The notes under the pieces: model-generated
What the model saw: only the letters and a program-made list of their open reading frames with translations
Databases searched by the model: none
Told to the model about the DNA's origin: nothing
Program-made: the position numbers and the translations under genes
In this document: positions 27,930-36,513 of the stretch, one piece after another
Layout: every line of letters starts with the position of its first letter
Numbering within the stretch: the stretch's first letter is position 1
Origin: an uncultured Bacteroidales bacterium
Lineage (GTDB): Bacteria; Bacteroidota; Bacteroidia; Bacteroidales; P3
Direction: 5' to 3'
Length of the DNA: 64,000 nucleotides
Assembly (NCBI GenBank): GCA_900317125.1
Contig: ONFR01000001.1
Span: forward strand, 124,001-188,000

Positions 27930-29498
27930 TTAAATGGCGTTGATGAATTTCACCACAGCGTCGCGGTCGCTCTTGGAGAGTTTGCGGAAGTTCTCCACTG
28001 TCCAGCGGGCATCGCTGTTTTTGCTGCCATGCCACATGATGGCCTCGACGACGTTGCGTGCGCGGCAGTCGTGCAGACGGTCGCTGTGGCCGCTACAGAT
28101 GGGCGACAGACCGCGGCCCCACAACGGTGTGGTTCGGCACCAACCGGTGCGAATGTCGTTGACCATGCGCAGACGGTGCTGAACCATGTCGGTGTATGGC
28201 CATATCTTTTGGAACGGGTAGCGCGGCAAGCGGTTGTCGGCATCGGTGAAGAAGCCGTTGGGGTCGGTAAAGTCGTCGGGACCGGTGGTCCAGCTGGGGC
28301 GGTGGCAGGTGGCGCAACCCATGTCGCGGAACAGCTTGCGTCCGCGCTGGATGGTGGAATCCTTCAAGTTGCGTGCTGCGGGGACAGCCAGACCACGATG
28401 CCACACCATGAAGTTGATGTAGTCCTTGTCGGTCATCTCGATGGGCAGGGTGTCGCACATCAGGTAGTTGTAGATGTCGGTGCGGGGGTCACCGGTCTTG
28501 TTCCATTGAGGGAAGTAGTGGTAAAATTGCGCCTGCACCTCTGGGTCGTCGGCGGCAGTGTTGGCGTAGATGCTCTTGTTCAGGCTGAGGTAGTGGCTGC
28601 GTCGGTCGCTGCGTGTGACGTTGGGGATGTTCCAGATGGCATTGGCTCCGGCGGCATCCTGCAGGGGACCGCGGCTGAGGGCGTAGGTGAAGCGTTTGGG
28701 GTGACTGGTCTTGCCGTAGAGCGAGGCCCAGTCGTGTCCTGCCCAGATGGCGGGATTGAGCTCTGCACCGGCATCAAATTCTTTCTGGTACTGGGCTTTC
28801 AGCGAGTCGTCGGGGATGGCGTCGAGCAGTCCGGTACCGTAAATGCCGATGGTGCTTTCCAGTCGGAAAGCCATCTGGCTGTAGGGTGCCGAAAGGGGGG
28901 CATAGAAGGCATCCTCGGGGATGGTCACCTCTGGATAGATGAGGCTGTAGGTCTCGCCGTCGGGGAAACGGTTGCCCCATTCGTCGGTGTAGCTGAGCCA
29001 TGCGATGTCGATTTTCTCCTCGTCGATGGAGGGCTTGAAGGGGGGCACGGCCTTGGTCTGCGGCATGCCGGCCACAGAGGGCTCGTAGGCGTCGGTAGTC
29101 TTATTGTACACTACCAGCAGGTAGCCGTTGGCCCAGTCGTCGGCACGGTAGCGTTCCATGCGGCGGCCGTGGCCGTAGCCGGGATGGCATGCTTCGCATG
29201 AAGAGCGGACGTAGAGTGGTCCCAGACCGTTGAAGGGTGGGTTGTTCTGTGTGATGGTGTGCTCGAAGAAGAACTCGCCGTATTTGAAGGCGTTAGTCAT
29301 GCCGGCATACTCTACCGCGGGGGTGGGGTCTTCGAATGCCGAGGCGGACTGGTTGAACGTGGTGCCCAGCTGTCCGCCGGCATACGTCTCTTCGTCAACG
29401 CCTTCGGGCAGCGGAGGCGTTACAGGGTCGCTTTGGCAACCTGCAAGGCTGAGCATTGCAACAGCCAAAAGAGAAGGTATAATCTGTTTCTTAGTCAT
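27930..29498 (-). CDS. Di-heme oxidoreductase (DHOR/DUF1111-type) lipoprotein
   Basis: 522 residues. The lipobox SLAGC (Cys21) makes it a lipoprotein. Two heme c sites are present: CEACH at 101-105 and CATCH near 393. Around them are family landmarks GLGPLYVRSSC and KLFRDMGCATCHRPS, and the ending TPLWGRGLS with a later CRARNVVEAIMWHG is typical of the di-heme oxidoreductase family, which is related to MauG/bacterial peroxidases. It likely acts in the periplasm or on the outer membrane in iron or peroxide redox chemistry. It lies 24 bases after the imelysin gene in the same operon. Confidence 0.9.
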   Translation of the reverse strand: MTKKQIIPSLLAVAMLSLAGCQSDPVTPPLPEGVDEETYAGGQLGTTFNQSASAFEDPTPAVEYAGMTNAFKYGEFFFEHTITQNNPPFNGLGPLYVRSSCEACHPGYGHGRRMERYRADDWANGYLLVVYNKTTDAYEPSVAGMPQTKAVPPFKPSIDEEKIDIAWLSYTDEWGNRFPDGETYSLIYPEVTIPEDAFYAPLSAPYSQMAFRLESTIGIYGTGLLDAIPDDSLKAQYQKEFDAGAELNPAIWAGHDWASLYGKTSHPKRFTYALSRGPLQDAAGANAIWNIPNVTRSDRRSHYLSLNKSIYANTAADDPEVQAQFYHYFPQWNKTGDPRTDIYNYLMCDTLPIEMTDKDYINFMVWHRGLAVPAARNLKDSTIQRGRKLFRDMGCATCHRPSWTTGPDDFTDPNGFFTDADNRLPRYPFQKIWPYTDMVQHRLRMVNDIRTGWCRTTPLWGRGLSPICSGHSDRLHDCRARNVVEAIMWHGSKNSDARWTVENFRKLSKSDRDAVVKFINAI

Positions 29499-29522
29499 AG
29501 TAAGTGATTGTTTTGTTAGTTA

Positions 29523-30683
29523 TTATTCATATCTCTTAATCAGGCTGGCCACCTTGTCCAGCTTTCCGCTGAGTTCGGTGCAAGCCTCGGCGGCAACACC
29601 GTTGGCGGGCTCGCTGTAGTGCAACACAAAGGGTGCGGGCATGGCATCAATCTTGTTCAGTGCATTCTGTATGGCGTCGAGCACTTCGGCATCCAGTGCG
29701 GCATCGCGTTCCTTGACAAAGGTGTGCAGGGAGTTGCTCTCGTTGCGTTGACCTTCGACGCCGCCCATGTAGACGTTGCGGATGCTGATGACGTTGTTGT
29801 GGAAGTCGGTGATGGACATGTGGCTGTAGGGCGATTCGATGTAGGTGATGTCGGACTGGCTGAATGCAGAGGCGATTTTGGAGGAACCCACCTCGTCGGC
29901 TATGTCGATGCAGCCTTGCACGATGGCCATCAATGCGGCCAGCGGGCTGGAGTAGGTGCTGCCAGCTTTGCCGGCGTTATTCATGTTGTCGCCATAGCAT
30001 TGGCCGCTGCCTGCAACGGTGTAGGCAAGCTCAAGGTCGTCCAGTTTTTCGATGTGGCTTTTAGGTGCCTTCGACCCCATCCAGCCCACTTCCAGCTGGT
30101 AGCAGCGGTTGCGCAGGTCGCCCGCAACGCCGACGGCGTAAATCCATTCGTTGGCGCTGATGCTGCTGGCTGCCTTGGGTTGGCCGTTGGCGAAAAGGAT
30201 GTATTCAATGGCGTGGAATCCCAACAGGGCGTTGCCCAGCCGCTCGCCGGCAACCACGTCGCCCTCGGGGCTGTCCAGAGCTCCAATCATGGCGGGGCTG
30301 TTCATCAGGGTGTTGAAAGCGTCCTCATCCAGGGGCCAGCTGTCGATGTGTGGGTCGATGCCGAAGTCGCCTGCGGCACCAAAAAGGAAGGCTTCGCTCA
30401 TCTCCCACTGTTCGCGGGCTTCGAGGAAGGTGGCGCATGCCTGACGGACACCTTCGTCGGAGGGTGACTGTTTCAGTGCGGCCAGTTGGTTGGCCAACTG
30501 TTCGGCCTTGGTGGCCAGTAGGGTGTAGGTCGGCACGACGGTGTGGTTCACAAATTGTTCGTTTACAGCCTGGGCAGCGGTGTCCTCGACGGCAATGTTA
30601 GTTTCTTTTTTGCAGGCAGTAAATCCGATGGTGGCTACGGCCAGCAGAGCAGTGATGCTCATCTTGATGGTTGTTCTTTTCAT
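29523..30683 (-). CDS. Imelysin-family lipoprotein (EfeO M75-like)
   Basis: 386 residues, lipobox GFTAC (Cys24). The imelysin signature GxHxxE is present as GFHAIEYILF near residues 152-161, preceded by WPLDEDAFNTLMNSP. Other helices match the imelysin bundle. Imelysin proteins bind metal and are linked to iron uptake; peptidase activity is not established for this group. It lies between the porin and di-heme oxidoreductase genes with gaps of 49 and 24 bases. Confidence 0.92.
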   Translation of the reverse strand: MKRTTIKMSITALLAVATIGFTACKKETNIAVEDTAAQAVNEQFVNHTVVPTYTLLATKAEQLANQLAALKQSPSDEGVRQACATFLEAREQWEMSEAFLFGAAGDFGIDPHIDSWPLDEDAFNTLMNSPAMIGALDSPEGDVVAGERLGNALLGFHAIEYILFANGQPKAASSISANEWIYAVGVAGDLRNRCYQLEVGWMGSKAPKSHIEKLDDLELAYTVAGSGQCYGDNMNNAGKAGSTYSSPLAALMAIVQGCIDIADEVGSSKIASAFSQSDITYIESPYSHMSITDFHNNVISIRNVYMGGVEGQRNESNSLHTFVKERDAALDAEVLDAIQNALNKIDAMPAPFVLHYSEPANGVAAEACTELSGKLDKVASLIKRYE

Positions 30684-30732
30684 TGTATGTTAGTTTTTTA
30701 GTTATTGTTGTCCTTATAGGTGTGTCGGTGCC

Positions 30733-32034
30733 TTATCTTTTGAAAAAGCCACACCAGGTGATGCCCACGGCCACGTAGGGCTCGTTGTTGTAATGTGCTT
30801 TCAGTATTCTCATTCCGGCTTCGGCTTTCAGGGCAATCTGTGGCAGGGGGTAGTAGTTCACGCCTGCGGTCACCACCTGCCGCTCTGCCCACGGGGTGTC
30901 GCTGAACCCTGCTGCCGGTACAAAGCTGTCGTAGCGGTCATAGCGTCCAAACAGATAGAGCCTTGGGTCTCCTGTGCGGGACTTGCTCCAGGCCAGCAGG
31001 TTCACACCTGCTTCCATCGATGCGTCCCAGGCGTTCCGTCCCACAGCCGTGTGGGGATAAGGGTTGCCCGTCATGGTGGTCTGGTTCTTGTTGCGTGTCG
31101 AAATCAGTCCTGCATCACTCAAGTAGCCGTAGTCCGCGTTGCCTCTTACGGTCACAAAGCGGTCGCGGTAGGCAAAGTCGAAAGCCCCGATTACCACCGT
31201 GCCGGTAGCCCCGTAGTAGCGCGAGTCTTCGCTGTAGACTGCGCGGGTGATGTCGTTGTTGAAGCTGTTGCCCACATAGCCGCTGAGGCTCAGCCGCAGG
31301 TTTTCCACCCCGGTGAAGTCCACACGAGCGGCGCCTGCCACGCTGTTGGCCGGCCGGAACTCGTAGGGCGATGCCGAGCCGTTGTGTATCCAGCCCGACT
31401 CGTTGAACAGGTTGCTGTTCAGCCCTGGCAGCAGCTGCACTTCGTAACGCCAGTTGCCTGCACGGCCCCACAGGCTGATGCCCGTCTCGTGCCATGTGCA
31501 GGGCATGATGGTGTTCTCGCCTTCGGGACGGTAGACGGTGAAGAATTGGTCGGGGGTGTGGTTGTTGTTCGTCATGCCTACGGGCACAACGATGTGTCCC
31601 ATGCGCAGGTTCAGCCCCTTCGAGAAACGCTTCTGCACCCAGAACTGCTCCAATGCCACCTCGCCGCCGCGTTCAATCTCTTGTTCGAACTCGCCGGTCT
31701 CCTCGGTTTCTTTCTCCACGGCGACTTCGGTGCCCCCATGTTCAAACTCGACTTCGGTACCGATACTCCATCCGTGGCCGAAGTCGTAGCCAAGCATGAT
31801 GACGGCGTGGGGGAGGTCCACGCGTCCATGTCCCTTGCTTTGGGTATAGCGGTCGCTGTGCGAGTAGCGAAAAACGTTGTCGCTATAGAAATTGTAATTG
31901 TAGACAGCCTCGCCATACCCACCAATAGTGAGTCGCGAAGTGTTTGATGTGCTGTCGTCCTGCGCTGCTCCGGCAACAGGGATTGCGGCCAGTAACAGCG
32001 CGGTGCAGAATGCTTTACAAATGGTTTTGTTCAT
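30733..32034 (-). CDS. Outer-membrane porin-like beta-barrel of the imelysin operon
   Basis: 433 residues. A Sec signal (cleaved near AGAAQ at 24) is followed by alternating strands typical of phosphate-selective-porin-like barrels: RLTIGGYGEAVYNYNF, VMLGYDFGHGW-type turns, RMGHIVVPVGMTNNNHTPDQFF and an aromatic C-terminal strand ending GITWCGFFKR. First gene of the operon porin-imelysin-DHOR-ccsBA. A role as entry channel for the substrate of the imelysin/DHOR pair, perhaps an iron compound, is inferred. It is divergent from a GH29 fucosidase gene. Confidence 0.8.
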   Translation of the reverse strand: MNKTICKAFCTALLLAAIPVAGAAQDDSTSNTSRLTIGGYGEAVYNYNFYSDNVFRYSHSDRYTQSKGHGRVDLPHAVIMLGYDFGHGWSIGTEVEFEHGGTEVAVEKETEETGEFEQEIERGGEVALEQFWVQKRFSKGLNLRMGHIVVPVGMTNNNHTPDQFFTVYRPEGENTIMPCTWHETGISLWGRAGNWRYEVQLLPGLNSNLFNESGWIHNGSASPYEFRPANSVAGAARVDFTGVENLRLSLSGYVGNSFNNDITRAVYSEDSRYYGATGTVVIGAFDFAYRDRFVTVRGNADYGYLSDAGLISTRNKNQTTMTGNPYPHTAVGRNAWDASMEAGVNLLAWSKSRTGDPRLYLFGRYDRYDSFVPAAGFSDTPWAERQVVTAGVNYYPLPQIALKAEAGMRILKAHYNNEPYVAVGITWCGFFKR

Positions 32035-32132
32035 TGTTTGCCGTTGTTTTTTCTACGGCAAAGGTATTTCTTTTCCGCCATCGGGGGAATACCCAAAATT
32101 AGGTATTTTCCTGTCGTATCGAAAAAAAATCG

Positions 32133-32140
32133 TACCTTTG
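32133..32140 (+). promoter_or_regulatory. -7 box of the GH29 fucosidase gene
   Basis: TACCTTTG, matching TAnnTTTG, 86 bases before the start codon at 32226. The intergenic region (32035-32225) is shared with the divergent porin operon. Confidence 0.55.
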
Positions 32141-32225
32141 CAACTTGAGAACGGCAGTGTGCAGAGTGTACTGACCTGTGTTTACGGATTAACGCAACGA
32201 CGCCAATTTTAAAAGAATATATACT

Positions 32226-33611
32226 ATGAAGAATCGTTTACTGTTTGTGGCAATCTTTTGCCTGCTGTGCGGCACCGCCGCTGCCCAGACCGCCCGCGAC
32301 CCTGAGACGGACCCCGTCATCCTCGACCGCATCGACCAGTGGCAGGACCTTAAATTCGGCTTTATGATGCACTGGGGCATCTATGCCCAGTGGGGCGTGG
32401 TGGAGTCGTGGAGCATCTGCAACGAGCCGTGGATCGACCGCAAGGGCATGCCTTATATCGAGTACAAACAACGCTATCAGGCCCTCAACAAGACTTTCAA
32501 CCCCACCCGTTTCAACCCCGCCGCCATGGCCGAGGCCGCGAAAAATGCTGGCATGAGGTATGTGGTCTTCACCACCAAGCACCACGACGGTTTCTGCATG
32601 TTCCGCAGCGCGGAGACCAACTACAGCGTGGCAGGGGTGGACTGCCCCTACAGCCGCAACCCGCAGCCGGACATCACGCTCGACATTGTCAACGCTTTCC
32701 GCGCTCAGGGAATGTGGACCGGTCTCTACTTCTCTAAGCCCGACTGGCACCACAAGGACTACTGGGCCCCCGAATGGGCCACGCCGGACCGCAATGTGAA
32801 CTACGACATCGACGCTCACCGCGACCGCTGGGAGAACTTCAAGCGGTTTACCCACAACCAGGTGCGCGAGCTTACACACAACTACGGCGACATTGACATC
32901 CTGTGGCTCGACGGCGGCTGGGTGCGCCCGGAGTGGAGCATCAACGAGGAGACGGAACCCTGGCTGGGCTGCTACCGCCGTGTGCAAGACATCGACATGG
33001 ATGCCCTCGCCGCCATCGCCCGCGATGGTAACCCCGACCTGATTATTGTCGACCGCTCGGTGGGCGGCCGCTACGAGAACTACCGCACCCCCGAGAAGCA
33101 GGTGCCGGACACCCTGCTGCCCTACCCTTGGGAGACCTGCATGACCATGGGCGACAGCTGGTCGTACGTCCCCGGTGACCACTACAAGAGCACCACCCAA
33201 CTCATCCACATGCTGGTCGACATCGTGGCCAAAGGTGGTAATCTGCTCCTCAACGTGGGCCCCGACGCGCAGGGCAACCTGCCGCCCGAAGCCTTGGAGC
33301 GCATGGAGCAGATAGGCCTCTGGATGAATCAGAACGGCAAGGCCATCTACGCCACCCGTCCTCTCTATCCCTATTGCTTCGGAAGTGTCCGCTTCACCCA
33401 AAGCAAAGACGGTAAGCACCGCTACGCCATCTGCCTGCTCGACGAGCCTGCCAAAAGTATTGTCTTCGAACTTCCCTTTAAAGTGAAAAAAGCACGTTTT
33501 GTTGCTCCCCTGAAGGGAAGCAAGGTGAAGTGTACGCCCACCGACGGGGGCTCCCGCCTCGAAATCAGCCTCTCCACACCCCAAAGTCACGCCATCGTGG
33601 TGGAAATCTGA
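32226..33611 (+). CDS. Alpha-L-fucosidase, family GH29
   Basis: 461 residues with a cleavable signal (to about residue 20, CGTAAAQ). GH29 landmarks: FGFMMHWGIYAQWG, VVFTTKHHDGFCMF, SKPDWHHKDYWAPEW, the nucleophile Asp229 in DILWLDGGW, and TMGDSWSYVPGD, ending with a small beta domain. It removes fucose from glycans by a retaining mechanism, likely in the periplasm on mucin or plant-derived chains. No SusC/SusD pair is near, so it is not part of a visible polysaccharide locus. Confidence 0.93.
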   Translation: MKNRLLFVAIFCLLCGTAAAQTARDPETDPVILDRIDQWQDLKFGFMMHWGIYAQWGVVESWSICNEPWIDRKGMPYIEYKQRYQALNKTFNPTRFNPAAMAEAAKNAGMRYVVFTTKHHDGFCMFRSAETNYSVAGVDCPYSRNPQPDITLDIVNAFRAQGMWTGLYFSKPDWHHKDYWAPEWATPDRNVNYDIDAHRDRWENFKRFTHNQVRELTHNYGDIDILWLDGGWVRPEWSINEETEPWLGCYRRVQDIDMDALAAIARDGNPDLIIVDRSVGGRYENYRTPEKQVPDTLLPYPWETCMTMGDSWSYVPGDHYKSTTQLIHMLVDIVAKGGNLLLNVGPDAQGNLPPEALERMEQIGLWMNQNGKAIYATRPLYPYCFGSVRFTQSKDGKHRYAICLLDEPAKSIVFELPFKVKKARFVAPLKGSKVKCTPTDGGSRLEISLSTPQSHAIVVEI

Positions 33612-33720
33612 TAATGTGTTAACGTGTTAATGCGTTGGATGTTGATATGTTGATATGTTGCGAGTCGTATAAACATATCAACGTATCAACATATCAACGA
33701 TATTATCGAAATAACGAATT
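33612..33720. repeat. Word-repeat tract forming a 20-bp hairpin between convergent genes
   Basis: The tract begins with aatgtgttaacgtgttaatg-like words and then has arms 33641-33660 and 33679-33698 that pair over 20 bases with one G-T wobble (core gttgatatgttgata). It sits between the convergent fucosidase and M16 genes and could act as a two-way terminator built from the same words as the other tracts. Confidence 0.6.
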
Positions 33721-33727
33721 CAGGATA

Positions 33728-34969
33728 TTACACGTAGTAGAGGAAACTGAGGTTGTCGGGGTGGAGGTAGTGCCGGGCGGCCTCTTGGAGGTCGGCTGGG
33801 GTGAGGGCGAGGATGTCGCGGTTCATCTCGTCGAGGGTGTCGACATGCTCGAAGTTAAGACAGGCCTTGCCGATACTCTGCATCTCGTTAAGTCCGGAGT
33901 CGTTGTTGATGGCCATCTGTCCGATGAGCTGCTCCTGTGCTGCGCGTAGCTGCCGCGGGGTGAGGGGGATGTCGCGCAGACGGCGCAGTTCGGAAAGGAT
34001 AAGCTCGGTGCTGCGGTCGGCGGCATTGCTGTCGACACCGGCGTAGATGTAGAAGAGGCCGGCATCGGTGAAGGGGACGTATTGCGACTCGATGGAGTAG
34101 CAGAAGCCTTCGCGTTCGCGCACGGCGACATTGAGGCGTGAGTTCATGGCGGGACCTCCGATGATGTTGTTGAGGAGGGTGAAGGCGGTTTTGTCGCTGT
34201 CGTAGAGTGTGGGGGCGGCACCACCGACGAGCATGTGCACCTGGTGGGTGTGCTTGTGGATGGTGTGGTTGAATTGAGAATTGCGAATTGAGAGTTGCGA
34301 ATTGAGAGTTGAGGATTGAAACTCGACATTTACCTGTTCTGCATTTCCTTGGCTTTCAAAGTGTTTTTGGCAGAGGTGTATCAGTTTTTTGAACTCGACA
34401 TTGCCGACAACACTGACTACCATGCGGTCGGGGGTGTAGCGGGAGGCCATGAAGGCTTTGAGCTGCTCGGGGGTGAAATGGCGGACGTTCCGCTTGCTGC
34501 CCAGGATGTTGTGGGCTAGGGGATGGGAGCCGAAGTAGCGCTCTTCGAATTCGTCGAAGATGAGCTCGGCGGGACTGTCGCGGTAGAGGTTGATTTCTTC
34601 GACCACGACGTCTTTCTCCTTCTCAATCTCGCGGGCAGGGAAGGTGGAATGGAAGAGGATGTCGGCAAAGAGCTCGAGGCTGCGGTCTAGGTGCTGCGAG
34701 AGGGCGGAGGCATAGACACAGGTCTCCTCCTTGGTGGTGAAGGCGTCGAGTTCGCCGCCTACGCCGTCGATGCGGTTGCGGATGTGCCAAGAGCGGCGGC
34801 GTTCGGTGCCTTTGAAGATGGAGTGCTCGATGAAGTGGGCAATGCCCTCCTCGCTCCCCTGTTCGTGGCGCGAGCCGACACCGATATATACACCGGCGTG
34901 GGTGACGATGGAGTCTGTTTGACGGAAGACGATGCGGATGCCGTTGTCTAAGGTATGGTATTGGTACAT
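33728..34969 (-). CDS. M16 (insulinase-like) zinc peptidase
   Basis: 413 residues. The inverted zinc motif HxxEH is HFIEH at 45-49, with the distal glutamate in VVVEEINLYRDSP and TPDRMVVSVVGNV as in processing-peptidase-type M16 proteins. The size is that of a single M16A/B double-domain protein such as bacterial PqqL-related or Bacteroidota M16 peptidases. Residues 220-233 come from three 14-bp repeats (34271-34312), inserted in frame in the linker between the two halves. Its start overlaps the end of the O-antigen-ligase-like gene by 22 bases. Location cytosolic or periplasmic is unclear because no signal peptide is seen. Confidence 0.9.
   Translation of the reverse strand: MYQYHTLDNGIRIVFRQTDSIVTHAGVYIGVGSRHEQGSEEGIAHFIEHSIFKGTERRRSWHIRNRIDGVGGELDAFTTKEETCVYASALSQHLDRSLELFADILFHSTFPAREIEKEKDVVVEEINLYRDSPAELIFDEFEERYFGSHPLAHNILGSKRNVRHFTPEQLKAFMASRYTPDRMVVSVVGNVEFKKLIHLCQKHFESQGNAEQVNVEFQSSTLNSQLSIRNSQFNHTIHKHTHQVHMLVGGAAPTLYDSDKTAFTLLNNIIGGPAMNSRLNVAVREREGFCYSIESQYVPFTDAGLFYIYAGVDSNAADRSTELILSELRRLRDIPLTPRQLRAAQEQLIGQMAINNDSGLNEMQSIGKACLNFEHVDTLDEMNRDILALTPADLQEAARHYLHPDNLSFLYYV
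34271..34312. repeat. Three 14-bp in-frame repeats in the M16 gene
   Basis: Units gaattgagaattgc, gaattgagagttgc, gaattgagagttga. Their sum of 42 bp keeps the reading frame and adds 14 residues rich in Ser, Asn, Gln and Leu (NSQLSIRNSQ) to the inter-domain linker. Confidence 0.75.
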
Positions 34970-36450
34970 GAATTATTGCAAGGTTTAAAGATGGAGAGAC
35001 CGAGGGCCACGAAGGTGATGCCCGCGAGGGTCTCGAGGGTGTCCTCGGATATGAAGGAGATGAGGACAATACAGAGCAGCGCGGTAAAGAGGACGCTCCG
35101 GCAGAGCCGCTCCAGGCGGATGGCGCAGACGAAAGACAGCAGGATGAGGAGGAAGCCCACGAGGCCGAAGGCTAGCAGGAAGTTAAGGTACTGGCAGTGG
35201 GTGTGCATGCCGCTGTCGGCCAAGGGGGAGTGGGTGGCTTCCATCTCCAGGCGGCATTGGTCGGCCACATCGCCGGTGCCCACTCCGAAGAGGGGATGGC
35301 GCAGGAAGACCTGCCAGGCGTTGCGCCACAGCTCCAGCCGCTGGAGGACGGAGAAGTTGCTCACACTGCGGTAGCAGCGGAAGTTCTCGAACTCGTAGAA
35401 GAGGACGTAGAAGAGCTTTCGGGGGCCGGCATGGAGGTAGACGGGATTGGCGATGCCTTTCTCGATGGCGGCGATGTCGGTGGCTCCGAGGTGGGTCATG
35501 CCGAGACTGTCTTTGGTATACCCCATGGCACCGAGGTAGCGCAGCAGGGCAGGGTAGACGGTGTAGCCCGTGGGGGTGACGGAGTCGAAGGGATAGTCGC
35601 TGACTTTGCTCCACTCTTGGCGCAACTCTTTTTCACATACATACAGATGGACGTAGTTGCCGTTCTCGATAAGGCCGTCGTGACGGTGGAGGTAGGGGTT
35701 TCCGTTGGCGGTGGTCGCCGGCAGCGGACCGGCGGAGAGGGGACGGAGACGGTAGTAGTCGTGGAGGTAGTATGCCGCGAGAGCTCCCACCGACAGGAGG
35801 ATAACAGTCAGGGCGGCAGTGGCGGTGCGACGCAGGCGGCGCGGCATCCGCCGACCGTAGGCGACGAGGAGCACCACGGAGGTGACGACCAGAATGATGT
35901 AGGCGGTGTAGGAATGGATGAGCATGAGGAAGAATAGGAACCACAGGATGACTGCAATGCCGACAGCATAGAGCCACGGGCGGCGGTGCCGGAACATGGC
36001 GTAGAGGATGATGAAGACGACGAGGCAGACGTTGAGGCTGAAGCGGATGTGGGAGATGTGCGGCACGAGGTTGCGGTAAGGCAGGTCGGGGATGGTGAGG
36101 TAGCGCCCCAGTGCGACAAAGGAGACCGTTATCACCGTGAGGCAGTAGGCCACAGCCACAGGGAACAGCTCTTTGCGCCCCAGGGGCTTGGAGGTGAGCA
36201 CCACCAGCGGAATGGCCAACAGGGGGAGTTTCTTCTGCAGGTCGAAGAGACCGTAGGAGAGGTTGCTGGTGCCGAGAAGCCACACGATATGCACGGCTGC
36301 CATGACGAGGAACGCATGCAGCAGGTGGTATTGGCGGAATTGGCTGAATTTCTCTTTCCAGTTCCATTCGACCACCCAGTTGGCCAGCAGCAACACCCAC
36401 AGGAGATTGGTGGCAAAGACCGAGGTGGTCATGCTGACTACCAACCCCAT
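34948..36450 (-). CDS. O-antigen ligase-like (Wzy_C) membrane protein
   Basis: 500 residues with about ten to twelve membrane segments. A large periplasmic loop (about 240-370) ends in RLELWRNAWQVFLRHPLFGVGTGDV, a mark of the O-antigen ligase/polymerase family. These proteins join or polymerise surface glycans on the periplasmic side. It stands beside peptidase genes rather than in a glycan cluster, so WaaL versus a Wzy-type role cannot be decided. The translation end overlaps the M16 start. Confidence 0.82.
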   Translation of the reverse strand: MGLVVSMTTSVFATNLLWVLLLANWVVEWNWKEKFSQFRQYHLLHAFLVMAAVHIVWLLGTSNLSYGLFDLQKKLPLLAIPLVVLTSKPLGRKELFPVAVAYCLTVITVSFVALGRYLTIPDLPYRNLVPHISHIRFSLNVCLVVFIILYAMFRHRRPWLYAVGIAVILWFLFFLMLIHSYTAYIILVVTSVVLLVAYGRRMPRRLRRTATAALTVILLSVGALAAYYLHDYYRLRPLSAGPLPATTANGNPYLHRHDGLIENGNYVHLYVCEKELRQEWSKVSDYPFDSVTPTGYTVYPALLRYLGAMGYTKDSLGMTHLGATDIAAIEKGIANPVYLHAGPRKLFYVLFYEFENFRCYRSVSNFSVLQRLELWRNAWQVFLRHPLFGVGTGDVADQCRLEMEATHSPLADSGMHTHCQYLNFLLAFGLVGFLLILLSFVCAIRLERLCRSVLFTALLCIVLISFISEDTLETLAGITFVALGLSIFKPCNNSCTNTIP

Positions 36451-36513
36451 GAGCAGGGTGATGTAGAGCGTTCTATGAACTGTTGCGCGGATAGCGGAGG
36501 CGGGTTGGTGGTG

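Noticed and set aside
27880..28035. 52-codon N-terminal extension of the ccsBA gene
   Set aside because: It reads through the 13-bp hairpin and into the end of the upstream gene; the ATG at 27879 gives a normal membrane start.
32238..33590. 450-codon minus-strand ORF opposite the GH29 gene
   Set aside because: Full overlap with a clear fucosidase and Val/His-rich composition typical of shadow frames.
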